Source: Algibacter miyuki
GTDB taxonomy: Bacteria; Bacteroidota; Bacteroidia; Flavobacteriales; Flavobacteriaceae
Direction: 5' to 3'
Length of the DNA: 64,000 nucleotides
Assembly (NCBI RefSeq): GCF_030409805.1
Contig: NZ_JAUFQP010000010.1
Coordinates: 563,001-627,000 of the forward strand
How positions within the stretch are numbered: position 1 is the stretch's first letter; each line of letters starts with the position of its first letter. Position numbers and translations under genes: made by a program. The notes under the pieces were generated by a model, which worked only from the letters and a program-made list of their open reading frames with translations, was not told where the DNA came from and did no database searches. Below are positions 1 to 10,144 of the stretch, piece by piece.

Positions 1-2835
1 TCTAAAGTTAAAGAAGGCATTCACCTGAAAGTTTTTATAACGAATATTTGGTCCAAATCCACCAAATAATAATGGGTTTGCATTACCTAAATACACTACA
101 TCTAGCTCGTTAATGTTTCCATCTTTATTAACATCTTCATACATCGCTTCACCTGGAGCAAATTCTTTACTGTTATTAAAAACTAAGTTTTTAGGCGTTC
201 CGTCAAGATCATAAATAATATCTCCATTTCCATCACGAGCTACTAAATCTTCTTGAGTACTAAATACCCCTAAATAACGGTAACCATAGAATGAACCAAT
301 TGGGTTACCTTCTTGAATTCTTTTTAAATATCCTCCTGGACCTGTTGTTAATGGATTTCCAGACTGTGCTACTTGTGCTTCTGTAATACGTTTAACAATA
401 TTTGAATTACGTGCTACATTAAAGTTAAAGTCTAAGCCAAAATCTTCATTATTAATAATCTTGGTTCTTACACTAAACTCGATACCTTGATTACTAATAT
501 CTCCTAAATTTAAATACGGTATTCTTGAAAAACCAGAAGTAGATGGTATCGACGTGTCTTTGGTTAATAAATCTTTAGTATCCTTTTGATAGAATTCTAA
601 ATCACCACTAACTCTACGGTCAAAAAAGGAATAAGTTACCCCTAAGTTTTTCTGAATTACAGTTTCCCAACGTAAATCGGTTAATTCCATACTGCTCGGA
701 ATTACTGCTGGCTCATCTAAATAAGAATAGCTATATGTTGTATAGGTGTTATAAGAACCATAGTTTGTTCCTGGTGAGTTACCGTTTACACCATAACTAG
801 CACGAATACCGATCTCATCTACAAAATCTGCATTTTCCATAAAAGGCTCTGATGACAGAATCCATTTTGCAGCAACACTTGGGAATGTACCATTTCGGTA
901 GTTTGTACCAAATTTAGAATTTCCTTCTGTTCTAATACCCCCACTTAAAATATAGCGATCTAAATACTGATAGTTAAAAGCAAAATTAGCAGCTAAGGTT
1001 GTGTTTTGCTCAAATGTAGACACAAGTGAGTTTCCAGATCCTTCAACTCTAATATTAGCAATAGGTGTTTGTATATCACTTGTTGGACTATTACTAGCAA
1101 CAGCGACATACCCTTGACTTGTTTTTTCGAATGTTTGAAAAGAGAAACTTGATAAAAACGAATGATCTTCTCCCAATTCTGGCATCCAAATTAATTTATT
1201 ATCGGTACGCATTACAAAAAACTCACCATCATCAAAAGTTGCTCTATTTGCTCCTGAATTCGTCCATGCTGCTCCAATAGCTTCTTCTGGCACAAATCGA
1301 GATTGCTTATCTACATTAATATCAAACGAAATAATAGATCTAAAATCGAAATGTTTATTCGGCTTATAGCTAAATCTGAAAACCGGTGTAATTCTATTAT
1401 TTTCAGTATTATTTTTAGACAACTTAGCCATTGCTACTGGGTTGTAATACGTAACACCATTACCTTGAAAAGAATTTTCAGGTGTAAAATATTGATCGGT
1501 TAAATTCCCATTTTCATCCACTTGATAAATAGATTGATTAGGCATTTTTACTAAAGCTAATGATCTTAAATTAGCTTGTCCTAAACTATTGTCTTTAGCA
1601 TAAGAACGATCTAACGAACCGTGACTATAAGACAACTCGGAAGCAATTGTGATTTTATCAGAAATATTATAATCTAAAATGGCACGTGTTGTAAATAATT
1701 TAAAAGCACTACCTACTGTTGTTCCTAATTGGTTTTTATAACTTCCAGAAACACGGTATGATGATTTTTCTCCACCACCAGATACACTTAAGAAATGCTC
1801 ATTGGTATAACCTCTTTGAGTTATTTCATCCATCCAATTTACATTTTTATTATACAATTCATAATTTTCGTAATCTGGATTGTATGATACAGGATCACTA
1901 TCTGGTAAATCGGTTTTTATTGCAATAAACTCATCCTTAATTAAGGTAGAATATTGATCTCCATTTAACATTGGAATTCCTGATGGTTGTTCAGACGTAC
2001 TTCCTTTATAACTATAAGAGAAACGTGCTTTACCTTTAGCTCCACGTTTGGTTTTAATAAGTAATACTCCATTTGCTGCACGCGACCCGTATTGTGCGGT
2101 TGCTGCGGCATCTTTTAATACTGAAATTTCTGAAATATCATCTGGTGATACTCCAATCATAGATGCGTATTGATCTTCATCGGCTGTAGAAAAGTCGAAA
2201 CCTGTATCAATTTGTGTTTCAAATGGTACACCGTTGATTACAATTAATGGCTCTGATGATGCGTTTAATGATGATGTACCACGAATACGGATAGATAGAC
2301 CTGCTCCAGGATCTCCCGAATTCGCTACAATATCTACACCACTTAATCGACCTTGTAGTTGATCTACAATTCCTGATGATGCGGTTTCACTAATTTCTTT
2401 AGTAGAAATAGTTTCCATGGCTGTAGCAATTCTACGTTTATCCATGTCAAACTCTCCTGTAAACACCTTTTTTGTTGCTCTTAAAACAATAGCATCTAAT
2501 TCTGACACATCTTCTTTTAAACTAACATCTAGTACTGTTTTATCACCAACGGTTAATTCCTTAGTAACAAAACCAATATAAGAAAAGGTTAGTACATTAC
2601 TGGCATCGTGCATTTTAATGGCGTAATTACCATTAAAATCGGCTACAACACCATTAATAATACGGTTATTTTTATCTTTCTCTGCAATGGTTGCTCCGGT
2701 TAACGGCTGCCCATCTGCTTCTGAGATTACGACTCCTGATATGCTTCTTTGTGTTTGTGCCGACATACTGAACGCCGAAAACAATACACAAACTATCATT
2801 AAGACATATGAATATGACCTGTTTATATCCTTCAT
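1..2835 (-). CDS. SusC-like TonB-dependent receptor, C-terminus cut by window edge
   Basis: Outer-membrane TonB-dependent transporter of the SusC/RagA family, expected to import oligosaccharides with a SusD partner that would lie left of the window. The frame opens at an ATG read on the minus strand at 2833-2835 and runs without a stop to base 1 (945 codons). A signal peptide ending near FSMSAQTQ is followed by a carboxypeptidase-regulatory-like domain (GVVISEADGQPLTGATI). The plug domain has the family motif LQGRLSGVDI, then SIRIRGTSSLN and SVLKDAAATAQYGSRAANGV. The beta-barrel follows, with the end missing. It starts about 20 bases after the fasciclin gene and is probably in one transcript with it. 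Substrate unknown. The family call is firm. Confidence 0.95.
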   Translation of the reverse strand, partial: MKDINRSYSYVLMIVCVLFSAFSMSAQTQRSISGVVISEADGQPLTGATIAEKDKNNRIINGVVADFNGNYAIKMHDASNVLTFSYIGFVTKELTVGDKTVLDVSLKEDVSELDAIVLRATKKVFTGEFDMDKRRIATAMETISTKEISETASSGIVDQLQGRLSGVDIVANSGDPGAGLSIRIRGTSSLNASSEPLIVINGVPFETQIDTGFDFSTADEDQYASMIGVSPDDISEISVLKDAAATAQYGSRAANGVLLIKTKRGAKGKARFSYSYKGSTSEQPSGIPMLNGDQYSTLIKDEFIAIKTDLPDSDPVSYNPDYENYELYNKNVNWMDEITQRGYTNEHFLSVSGGGEKSSYRVSGSYKNQLGTTVGSAFKLFTTRAILDYNISDKITIASELSYSHGSLDRSYAKDNSLGQANLRSLALVKMPNQSIYQVDENGNLTDQYFTPENSFQGNGVTYYNPVAMAKLSKNNTENNRITPVFRFSYKPNKHFDFRSIISFDINVDKQSRFVPEEAIGAAWTNSGANRATFDDGEFFVMRTDNKLIWMPELGEDHSFLSSFSFQTFEKTSQGYVAVASNSPTSDIQTPIANIRVEGSGNSLVSTFEQNTTLAANFAFNYQYLDRYILSGGIRTEGNSKFGTNYRNGTFPSVAAKWILSSEPFMENADFVDEIGIRASYGVNGNSPGTNYGSYNTYTTYSYSYLDEPAVIPSSMELTDLRWETVIQKNLGVTYSFFDRRVSGDLEFYQKDTKDLLTKDTSIPSTSGFSRIPYLNLGDISNQGIEFSVRTKIINNEDFGLDFNFNVARNSNIVKRITEAQVAQSGNPLTTGPGGYLKRIQEGNPIGSFYGYRYLGVFSTQEDLVARDGNGDIIYDLDGTPKNLVFNNSKEFAPGEAMYEDVNKDGNINELDVVYLGNANPLLFGGFGPNIRYKNFQVNAFFNFR

Positions 2836-2855
2836 ATTAAAAACTTTTAGTTTTA

Positions 2856-5171
2856 TTATTTTATATAATTATTGATTTCGTGTATTACGACTCTTTTTGA
2901 TAATATATTTAACATACCACCAGTAGTTACGGATTCCCCTGTTTCTTCATTAGTAATAGAAATTGACGATGTTGTATTAACTACTGAAAATTGATCGTAC
3001 ACTTCAGCAAAATCGACAATTTTACTAAAGTACATCGAAGGGAAAGTTCCTGACACTTTTCCGTTTGTAGGTAATGCTTGTTGTATGAAATGCTTTTTAG
3101 CAAAGTTTAAAAGATCTCTTTTCGCTATAGCTTTTTCTAATTCATCCAACCCATTTACTGTACTTGGCTCCACAATTACCCCATCACTAATAGCTTGTGC
3201 AACGGCAGTGTTATTTGGTGCAAATAATGTAAACGTTCTTTGTAGATTTAAGAAGTTGATTAATTTATCACTCGAACCAATAATAGTAATCAATGCGTCA
3301 GACGTTTCTAAAACTTCTACAAATGATGAAAAACTAGCAGCATTGTCTACTAAAGTACCATAGGTGAAATTCATTGGCACATTTATAGCATCGCTCATTT
3401 CATAAAAATTCCCATTATCTGTTGTTTGCACTTTCTCTACTTGAGCCGATTCAGCAATTTCAAGATCTCCACCTCCTTGTGCCAAATTACCGTTAGATGT
3501 ATAAACAAATTCACCACTTCTTGCTTGGTAATATGTATTTGCGTTAAAGTCTACATCTTCATCAATGATATGATTCAGAACAATGTCAGCTATTGTTTTT
3601 CTAACATAAGCGACATCTGCCGCATTTGGAGAACTCGCATCTGGATCTGGGTATGTACGATTAAAGGCATTATTAGGGTCACCTTCAACTTTCATATATA
3701 TTACAGATACATCTGTAGGATCATAAGATTCTAAATCGGTAAGTACTGTTATTCTTCTAGTTGCACTGTTAGGGTCGGCTATATTCTCAAACTGGTCGTT
3801 TCTAATTCCTAAAATAGAGAACCTTACTGCTTTACTTTGTAATGCGGTATCAATTCTAAGGTCTTGAACGGCTTGAAGCATCATAGAATAATTAGGATCT
3901 AATAATAATGGGCCCATGATAGTGCCAAAACTATTATTAGTATAAACCGTGTTTACACCTACGAAGAAACCGTTGCTGCAGAATTTTTTATCTACAATGT
4001 CTTCTGCTTTAAAATCTACTAAACCTAAACTAGTATCATAACTTTGACCAAAACTACTCGGACAAATATCATAATAGTTATTAAAGAAAAAAGGTGAAAT
4101 AAATTTACCTAATACCTCTAGTGGCATATCATCATAACTACTGTAAAATTCACCTAAAATACTGTTTCCGCTTAAATATTCATTTAAAGCATCGTTGGTA
4201 GGTGCTAATAAACCCCATCCTTGAGCTAAAGTACCATCGATATTTGTTGCATAATTTTCATCAAAAGGATTAAAGGGTAGATAATCGTTTTCAATTCCTG
4301 TTGAAAATCTAAATTGATAAATTGTTTCTGTTTCACCTGTTTCTTCATTAACCTGATCGCCCATTAATCTAAGGGTAGCAAAACGCTCTAACATCTTTCT
4401 AAACATAGAGTATTTATCACCATATTCTGGGGACGACAGATTATCGTACATATTTCTTTTAGGCTCAAACACCTTATCTAAGGCATAAATGATTCCATTT
4501 TCAGCTACAACATTTTGTTGTGAAACGTTTGAACCAAACACCTTCATGTCTCCATCATTAAACGTCTCGCCTTCAAACATGTAATCGTAATCGGATTTTT
4601 CAACACCATTGATTTCCATGTAAGATTCAATAAAATAGTTTGTTGTTTTAAATCTGCCCAAACTAGCATCAACAATGTATTTACCAGGCTCTAATTTATC
4701 CCAGTCCATGATGTGCTGCAGAGTGTCCATATCAAACACTCTATTTGGTGTTTTATACTGTGTTCTACGTCTAAAACTTTGTCCTAAATAAAACCTAGCA
4801 GGAAAATAAGTTAAGGTTGTTGTATTCCAACCATCAATAACTATAGAATACTCTACGATATCTTCTATTTTATCTTGAGAAATCGCTTCAAAATTCGATA
4901 TCCCAGCTTCCGTCATGTAAGCCTCAAATGCATCATCTGTTGGCGCAAACACAGTCCAAGACCCTCCTTTTACTAAAGGCTCTTTGTAAGGTGTTTTATC
5001 TAACGCTTGTAAATAATAATTAAAGGTTCCCATCGACTCTAGCTGCTGATAAATTGTACCAGCTAAATTATCTGGTCGGGCATACTCAAGCGGGTCAGGC
5101 TTGCAACCAAAAGTAGCCATAATTATAAATAATATAATTAGACCATTTCTATGCTTCATTTTGTGTACCAT
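2856..5171 (-). CDS. Fasciclin (FAS1) repeat lipoprotein
   Basis: Predicted surface or periplasmic lipoprotein of about 770 residues. A lipobox-like MATFGC ends the signal peptide. At least two clear FAS1 units are visible: residues about 37-180 (motif TVFAPTDDAFEAYM) and about 615-771 (motif TFTLFAPNNTAVAQAI). Two weaker units lie between them, one with GLLAPTNDALNEYL. FAS1 domains usually mediate adhesion or glycan contact; no catalytic function is implied. Translation may begin at the second Met (5159) rather than 5171. The gene lies directly upstream of the SusC gene, so it may serve as an accessory glycan-binding protein of this PUL. That role is inferred from position only. Confidence 0.85.
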   Translation of the reverse strand: MVHKMKHRNGLIILFIIMATFGCKPDPLEYARPDNLAGTIYQQLESMGTFNYYLQALDKTPYKEPLVKGGSWTVFAPTDDAFEAYMTEAGISNFEAISQDKIEDIVEYSIVIDGWNTTTLTYFPARFYLGQSFRRRTQYKTPNRVFDMDTLQHIMDWDKLEPGKYIVDASLGRFKTTNYFIESYMEINGVEKSDYDYMFEGETFNDGDMKVFGSNVSQQNVVAENGIIYALDKVFEPKRNMYDNLSSPEYGDKYSMFRKMLERFATLRLMGDQVNEETGETETIYQFRFSTGIENDYLPFNPFDENYATNIDGTLAQGWGLLAPTNDALNEYLSGNSILGEFYSSYDDMPLEVLGKFISPFFFNNYYDICPSSFGQSYDTSLGLVDFKAEDIVDKKFCSNGFFVGVNTVYTNNSFGTIMGPLLLDPNYSMMLQAVQDLRIDTALQSKAVRFSILGIRNDQFENIADPNSATRRITVLTDLESYDPTDVSVIYMKVEGDPNNAFNRTYPDPDASSPNAADVAYVRKTIADIVLNHIIDEDVDFNANTYYQARSGEFVYTSNGNLAQGGGDLEIAESAQVEKVQTTDNGNFYEMSDAINVPMNFTYGTLVDNAASFSSFVEVLETSDALITIIGSSDKLINFLNLQRTFTLFAPNNTAVAQAISDGVIVEPSTVNGLDELEKAIAKRDLLNFAKKHFIQQALPTNGKVSGTFPSMYFSKIVDFAEVYDQFSVVNTTSSISITNEETGESVTTGGMLNILSKRVVIHEINNYIK

Positions 5172-5287
5172 ATTAATTGTAATTAATTTTAAAATTATTG
5201 TTTAGTTATTTAATTAGGTTCGGATTTTTTTCAGATTTAAACTTATTTCTTAAATAAATTTATTGAGATAATCTGTTTTGAGATAAA

Positions 5288-5324
5288 TGTTAACGTCTGT
5301 TAATGAGTGTTAACTATTTGTTAA
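5288..5324. promoter_or_regulatory. Four helically phased TGTTAA direct repeats
   Basis: TGTTAA occurs at 5288-5293, 5298-5303, 5308-5313 and 5319-5324, with start-to-start steps of 10, 10 and 11 bases. This puts every copy on the same face of the helix, as expected for paired half-sites of an AraC-type regulator. They lie about 120-150 bases upstream of the fasciclin start, so the neighbouring hybrid regulator is the obvious candidate binder. That link is inference. Confidence 0.5.
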
Positions 5325-5598
5325 GACAAAAATAAAAAAGAAAGCCTGTTCATACTATAAATTATAGTTACTTCGAGATAAATTATTGCTTTTTTAAGGG
5401 GTAAAACAGTCTCAACCCTTGTTTTTATTCAGATTACAACAAATACTTGTTAATAATATATTATATCCATAAAATTAAATAGCTTTAATTATCAAATCAA
5501 TATAATGCCCATTTTTATAGATTTTGGACTTTTAAAATTAACAATTTATTTAGTGTTCAACATAATTCAAATAACGCATACTGCTTAATCTAAGGCAT

Positions 5599-5637
5599 AA
5601 AAAAACCTCAGATTAATAATTAATCTGAGGTTTTTTT
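5599..5637. terminator. Bidirectional intrinsic terminator
   Basis: A perfect 11-bp stem CCTCAGATTAA / TTAATCTGAGG (5606-5616 and 5620-5630) has a 3-base loop. It is flanked by A7 on the left and T7 on the right, so it can end transcripts on both strands. It sits just after the stop of the minus-strand hybrid regulator gene. Confidence 0.85.
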
Positions 5638-5681
5638 AAACATTAACTTCTTACTTCTAATTCTAATTTCGAAGTACTATT

Positions 5682-8600
5682 CTATTCTTTTTCTTTCTGT
5701 TCTATAAACTGACTTGGTGTTACATCAAACAATTCTTTAAACGTTTTACTAAAATAAGCTGTAGAATTAAAGCCTGACATATGAGATACTTCTTTTATTG
5801 AATAATTATTTTGTGTTAATAATTCGGCAGCATATCGCAATCTTATGGTTCTTATGAAATTACTCGGATTACTGCCTGTTAAATTATTTATCTTTTTATA
5901 AAACTGTGATCGGCCAATATTCATAACCTCTAGTAAATCGCCTTGTTTAAAGTCGATATCACTGATGTTTTCAATAATTACTTTGGTGGCTTTCTCTAAA
6001 AAGGCTTCGTCTAAATTATTTGTAGTAACCTCGCTAGATGGGAAAATACCTCCAATTTCTGAAAATCGCTTTTTAAGTCTTCTCTTAGCTTCTAGTAGGT
6101 TATTAATTCTCGCTTTTAATACATTGGTAACAAAAGGTTTCGAGATGTAACCGTCGGCACCATGCTCATAACCTTCTATTCGATCTTCCACCAATGTTTT
6201 TGCGGTTAATAGAATTACAGGAATGTGGCAGGTTTCTAAATCGCTTTTTATTGCATTACACATTTCAAAACCATCCATTTTAGGCATCATCACATCACTT
6301 ATCACTAAATCAGGCAAGTGTTTTTGCACCTTCTTTAAACCATCAACTCCATTAACAGCTTCTATTACCACGTAGTTTTCTCTTAAATCGCTACTTAAAT
6401 GCACACGCAACTCTTTGTTATCTTCAACAACAAGCACCATCGGTTTGTTTGGGTCGTTGCTTGCGGCATCATCATCGTCGTCACTTTTAGCATTCGGTAG
6501 ATCGTCGTTAGAGATCAACATATCATACTCTACCGCTTTCATGGAGTTAATTAAAAATTCATTTTTAACGTTCTCAACATCTTCTGGCTTAGCATCAATA
6601 TTTAGTGGTAATTTTATAATAAACTTTGTGCCTTTGGTATCTTTACTTTCAACATGTATTTCACCACCATGTAATTCTACAAGACCTTTTGTAAAATTTA
6701 ATCCAATACCTGTTCCTGCTTTGGTAACATCTACATTGTAAAATCGAGAAAAAATGCGTCGTATTTGCTCTTTATCTAAACCTACCCCTGTATCTTCTAC
6801 AATAATTTCGACATACTCGGTTGATTTTTCTTTAACCCAAAATTTATAATTCGCCTTACTTTTACTGCTGTTTATTTTATTAATGGTTACCGTAATATCT
6901 CCACCACTATTGGTAAACTTAATAGCATTAGAAATTAAATTGGTAATTATTTTTTCAACTTTATCAAAATCGAATAAAGAAATTACACTATCAGAAGTGC
7001 TTTTAAAATTGTAATTAATTTCTTTTTTAAACGCCAAATCTGTAAATAACGAAAAAATATCTTGACTAAACTTCACGATGTCTCCTTTCTCTAGTTGTAA
7101 TGGCGACATACCCACATCCATTTTACGGTAATCTAAAAGCTGATTTACCAAGTGTAATAATCGCCTGGCACTACGCTGAATGGACAATGCAGATGTTTTA
7201 ACCACTTCAGGATTATCATTAAAACTAGATAATATTTTATCTACCGGATTTAAAATTAAGGTTAGTGGTGTTCTAAATTCATGAGATACATTTACGAAGA
7301 ACTGTAATTTCATTTGGTCGAGCTCGTGCTCTTGTTCTTCCTGCACCTTCAACTCATAATAATACATTAAGAAACGCACAATTAACGCACCTATTAATAT
7401 ATAAATAAGATAAGCCCACCAACTTCTCCAAATAGGTGGCGAAATTATAATGTTTAGATAAGACGTTTTTGCCGTATCCCATTGCCCATTAATACTCGCT
7501 TTTACTTCAAACCTATAGGTACCAGGCTCTAAATTAGAAAGCGTTATCACTCTATTGGCTCCCAAACTTATAAAGTCATTATCCAAGCCTTCCATACGGT
7601 AAGCATATTTAACCTGTTCCGGATTGTCAAAATATAAGGCAACAAATTCTAATGAAATATAGTTTTCATTATACTTTAAGGTTAATTCTTTTGTTTCTGA
7701 AACCCCCTTATTCATAGGAATTCTTCCATTAATAGAATCTCCTGCTACAATAGGTTTATTGTTCACCTTGAGATTGATGATTTGCGGTTTCAGATCAACG
7801 AAAGCTGGGATTTCAATTTCCCTCGGATTAAAAATATTAAAGCCATTTATTCCACCAACAATAATTTGTCCGTCTTTAGTTTTAGTAATGGATTTAGACT
7901 GAAATTCCGCCCCTTGCAAGCCGTCATGTGTATTATAGTTTACAATTTGATCGGTTGCCGGATTCAATAGCGATAAACCGCCTTTAGTTGCTATCCAAAT
8001 ATTGCTATCATCATCTTCTTTTATTCCAACAACTAGGTTATTTGGTAATCCACTTTTCAAAGAATAGGACTTGATCAGGTTTAAATCGGGATCTAATTTA
8101 TAGGCTCCACTATCCGACCCTACCCAAATATTTCCTATATGATCTTCTGTGATATAATTAATACCTTCCTCAATTAAGCCTTTTACTCTAACATGATTAA
8201 ACTCAATATGTTCTGGAATATAACCTTCAATACTATTTAAATCTACCACATTCAGGCCTAGCACTGTACCTACAAACAAACGTTCTTTAGAATCTATAAA
8301 AGTGCTAAGAATGGAACTACTAAGCAATCTCTTTTCACCACTATCTGTACTTTTGTAACTTTTAAAATGTTTATTTTTAGGATTGTACAAGCTTAAACCA
8401 TCGTGCCTTAAACCAAACCAAATTCTGTGTTTAGCATCTTCAACACCGGTCCATACGGAACTTTGCCCTATAGAAAGCGAATCTTCTCTATTATGCACAA
8501 ACACTTCACTTTCGTGAGTTTCAGGGTTAAAGCGGTTAACCCCACCATCAATAGTACACACCCAAATATACCCTTCGTGATCTTCAAAGGTGTACATTAT

Positions 8601-9872
8601 TTTATTAGAACTCAGTGATTTTGGATCCTTAGAATCACTACCGAAATGCTTAAAAGTATGATCTTCTTGATTAAATAAATTAAGCCCGCCATAATATGCA
8701 CTTACCCAGATGCGTCCCTTAGAATCTTGCAATACAGACTGAATGGTTTTCTGGTTTAGGCCATTTTTATTGTTTGGTTGATAGTAATAATGTTTAAAGG
8801 AATAACTAGAAGGATTAAGTTTACTTATTCCAATATCATAACTTCCAAACCAATAAATTCCTTTTCTATCTTGAAATATTTTTGAAGGCTTATTATTTGG
8901 TAAAGAAAAGGGATCGGCATAATTATTAACCATATGCTGCTCTAATACCAACTCACCGTTAACTTTTTTAAAGGAATATAAGCCATAAACATCTGTAGAA
9001 ATCCAAAACAAGCCATCGTTATCTTGATAAATATCAAAAATCGGGGTGTTTTCTTCAACTAAAGACACATGTTGAAACGTGTTTTCTTTTTTATTCCATC
9101 TAATTAAATTAGATAAATCATTTCCAATCCAAAACTCGCCATCTTGATCGATAAAAACTTTTTTAGTGATATGATCTAACTCGTACGATTCTTTTTTCCC
9201 TATTAAAACACGATCAAAATTATCATTTTTTGGATTATATTGATTTAAGTACTCCCCATCTGTACTTGCCCAAATAACGTTATCTTCATCTTGTAAAATA
9301 ACATTTACACCATTATTATCTAAAGAGTTTACATTATTAGGATCGCTTAAATAATAGGAAAACTTAAAATTATCTTCATTAGTACTATAGTCGTAAAGTC
9401 CAATTTTTATAACACCAATATTAGTCGCAACCCATAAGGTATTGCTAATACTATCGTAAAGTAAATCGTTTATAACTTTTTGCGAACCATTTGATAATGC
9501 AAAATCTTTATAGAGATTAATACGAATAAATCTATTGGTTTGCTTATTGAATAAATTAAGTCCATTATTGGTACCAACCCAAAGGTTTCCCTCATTATCT
9601 TCTGTAATGGTATTTACTCTATTATTACTAATTGAAGTAGGATCGTTTAAAATCGATCTAAATATTTCGAACTCGTAACCATTGTATTTATTTAGCCCAT
9701 CAATAGTACCAAACCACAAGAACCCTTCTTTATCTTGAAAAATCTCGGTACACGTGCTACTAGAAAGTCCGTTTAGTGTATTTAAATTTTCAAATTTCAA
9801 ATTGCTATCCTGACCAATAACAACATTGGACAGTAAACAAATTAAAGCAATAACATAATTTCTTAAACTCAT
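5682..9872 (-). CDS. Hybrid two-component system sensor/regulator (HTCS), PUL 1
   Basis: One-piece PUL regulator of 1396 residues: it senses a breakdown product in the periplasm and activates transcription. Order seen: signal peptide, two-component propeller repeats (many W-x-G-T/S blades) to about residue 700, Y_Y_Y domain (about 740-810), membrane helix near 824, histidine kinase with phospho-acceptor in VSHEFRTPLTL (about 862), ATPase motifs (NLISNAIKF, DTGVGLD, GTGIGLNF), receiver with Asp in VISDVMMPKMDG (about 1190), and a C-terminal AraC HTH. The frame stays open upstream to 9941, but I place the start at 9872. A good signal peptide begins there, and a TTG-N20-TAGGTTTG promoter lies between the two Mets. 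It probably controls the adjacent fasciclin-susC operon. Confidence 0.93.
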   Translation of the reverse strand: MSLRNYVIALICLLSNVVIGQDSNLKFENLNTLNGLSSSTCTEIFQDKEGFLWFGTIDGLNKYNGYEFEIFRSILNDPTSISNNRVNTITEDNEGNLWVGTNNGLNLFNKQTNRFIRINLYKDFALSNGSQKVINDLLYDSISNTLWVATNIGVIKIGLYDYSTNEDNFKFSYYLSDPNNVNSLDNNGVNVILQDEDNVIWASTDGEYLNQYNPKNDNFDRVLIGKKESYELDHITKKVFIDQDGEFWIGNDLSNLIRWNKKENTFQHVSLVEENTPIFDIYQDNDGLFWISTDVYGLYSFKKVNGELVLEQHMVNNYADPFSLPNNKPSKIFQDRKGIYWFGSYDIGISKLNPSSYSFKHYYYQPNNKNGLNQKTIQSVLQDSKGRIWVSAYYGGLNLFNQEDHTFKHFGSDSKDPKSLSSNKIMYTFEDHEGYIWVCTIDGGVNRFNPETHESEVFVHNREDSLSIGQSSVWTGVEDAKHRIWFGLRHDGLSLYNPKNKHFKSYKSTDSGEKRLLSSSILSTFIDSKERLFVGTVLGLNVVDLNSIEGYIPEHIEFNHVRVKGLIEEGINYITEDHIGNIWVGSDSGAYKLDPDLNLIKSYSLKSGLPNNLVVGIKEDDDSNIWIATKGGLSLLNPATDQIVNYNTHDGLQGAEFQSKSITKTKDGQIIVGGINGFNIFNPREIEIPAFVDLKPQIINLKVNNKPIVAGDSINGRIPMNKGVSETKELTLKYNENYISLEFVALYFDNPEQVKYAYRMEGLDNDFISLGANRVITLSNLEPGTYRFEVKASINGQWDTAKTSYLNIIISPPIWRSWWAYLIYILIGALIVRFLMYYYELKVQEEQEHELDQMKLQFFVNVSHEFRTPLTLILNPVDKILSSFNDNPEVVKTSALSIQRSARRLLHLVNQLLDYRKMDVGMSPLQLEKGDIVKFSQDIFSLFTDLAFKKEINYNFKSTSDSVISLFDFDKVEKIITNLISNAIKFTNSGGDITVTINKINSSKSKANYKFWVKEKSTEYVEIIVEDTGVGLDKEQIRRIFSRFYNVDVTKAGTGIGLNFTKGLVELHGGEIHVESKDTKGTKFIIKLPLNIDAKPEDVENVKNEFLINSMKAVEYDMLISNDDLPNAKSDDDDDAASNDPNKPMVLVVEDNKELRVHLSSDLRENYVVIEAVNGVDGLKKVQKHLPDLVISDVMMPKMDGFEMCNAIKSDLETCHIPVILLTAKTLVEDRIEGYEHGADGYISKPFVTNVLKARINNLLEAKRRLKKRFSEIGGIFPSSEVTTNNLDEAFLEKATKVIIENISDIDFKQGDLLEVMNIGRSQFYKKINNLTGSNPSNFIRTIRLRYAAELLTQNNYSIKEVSHMSGFNSTAYFSKTFKELFDVTPSQFIEQKEKE

Positions 9873-9893
9873 TAGTTTTATTAGAAGTTTCAA

Positions 9894-9924
9894 CAAACCT
9901 AAACAATTAATTATGTGAAAACAA
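9894..9924 (-). promoter_or_regulatory. Probable Bacteroidota promoter for the HTCS gene
   Basis: On the minus strand a TTG (9922-9924) lies 20 bases before TAGGTTTG (9894-9901), matching the Bacteroidota TTG / TAnnTTTG pattern. Transcription would start just upstream of the Met at 9872, which supports that start over the Met at 9941. Confidence 0.55.
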
Positions 9925-10014
9925 CAGCATTTTAGCTTCATTTTCCTTCAAATCAACTCTTTGTAGGGCAACAATTACATTTAATGTATTGCCAAGAGAG
10001 AATGTCTCGTATTT

Positions 10015-10048
10015 TTTAGTACCTTTTTCAATTGAAAAAGGTACTAAA
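10015..10048. repeat. Perfect 34-bp palindrome
   Basis: Both halves match perfectly about the centre 10031/10032 (core ACCTTTTTCAATTGAAAAAG then GT). There is no loop and no T-tract on either side, so it is not a classic terminator. It could be a cruciform, a protein site or part of a compound 3' end. Confidence 0.6.
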
Positions 10049-10055
10049 TATAAGA

Positions 10056-10084
10056 TTTAAGCTGTAATAAAGCAACAGCTTAAA
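10056..10084. repeat. Inverted repeat TTTAAGCTGT / ACAGCTTAAA
   Basis: Ten-base perfect arms (10056-10065, 10075-10084) have a 9-base spacer. It is the middle of three hairpins downstream of manA. Confidence 0.5.
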
Positions 10085-10105
10085 CCTTATTTTAAACATT
10101 TCATA

Positions 10106-10144
10106 AAAGTGTAAGGTATTTTCTAAAAAAACACCTTACACTTT
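10106..10144 (-). terminator. Terminator-like hairpin after manA
   Basis: Twelve-base perfect arms AAAGTGTAAGGT (10106-10117) and ACCTTACACTTT (10133-10144) have a 15-base loop. It begins about 30 bases past the manA stop on minus. The trailing T-tract is weak, so termination strength is uncertain. Confidence 0.5.

Larger units (their letters stand above)
5172..5681. other. Intergenic region with promoter and operator signals
   Basis: This 510-base gap has no credible gene. It separates the hybrid regulator from the fasciclin-susC operon, both on minus. It holds four TGTTAA repeats (5288-5324), possible TAnnTTTG-like elements on minus (TATTTTTG at 5327-5334, TAAGTTTA at 5238-5245) and a strong terminator hairpin (5599-5637). 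It is very AT-rich. Confidence 0.6.

Noticed and set aside
9873..9941. N-terminal extension of the PUL 1 HTCS from the Met at 9941
   Set aside because: A TTG-N20-TAGGTTTG promoter lies inside it, and a clean signal peptide begins at the Met at 9872.
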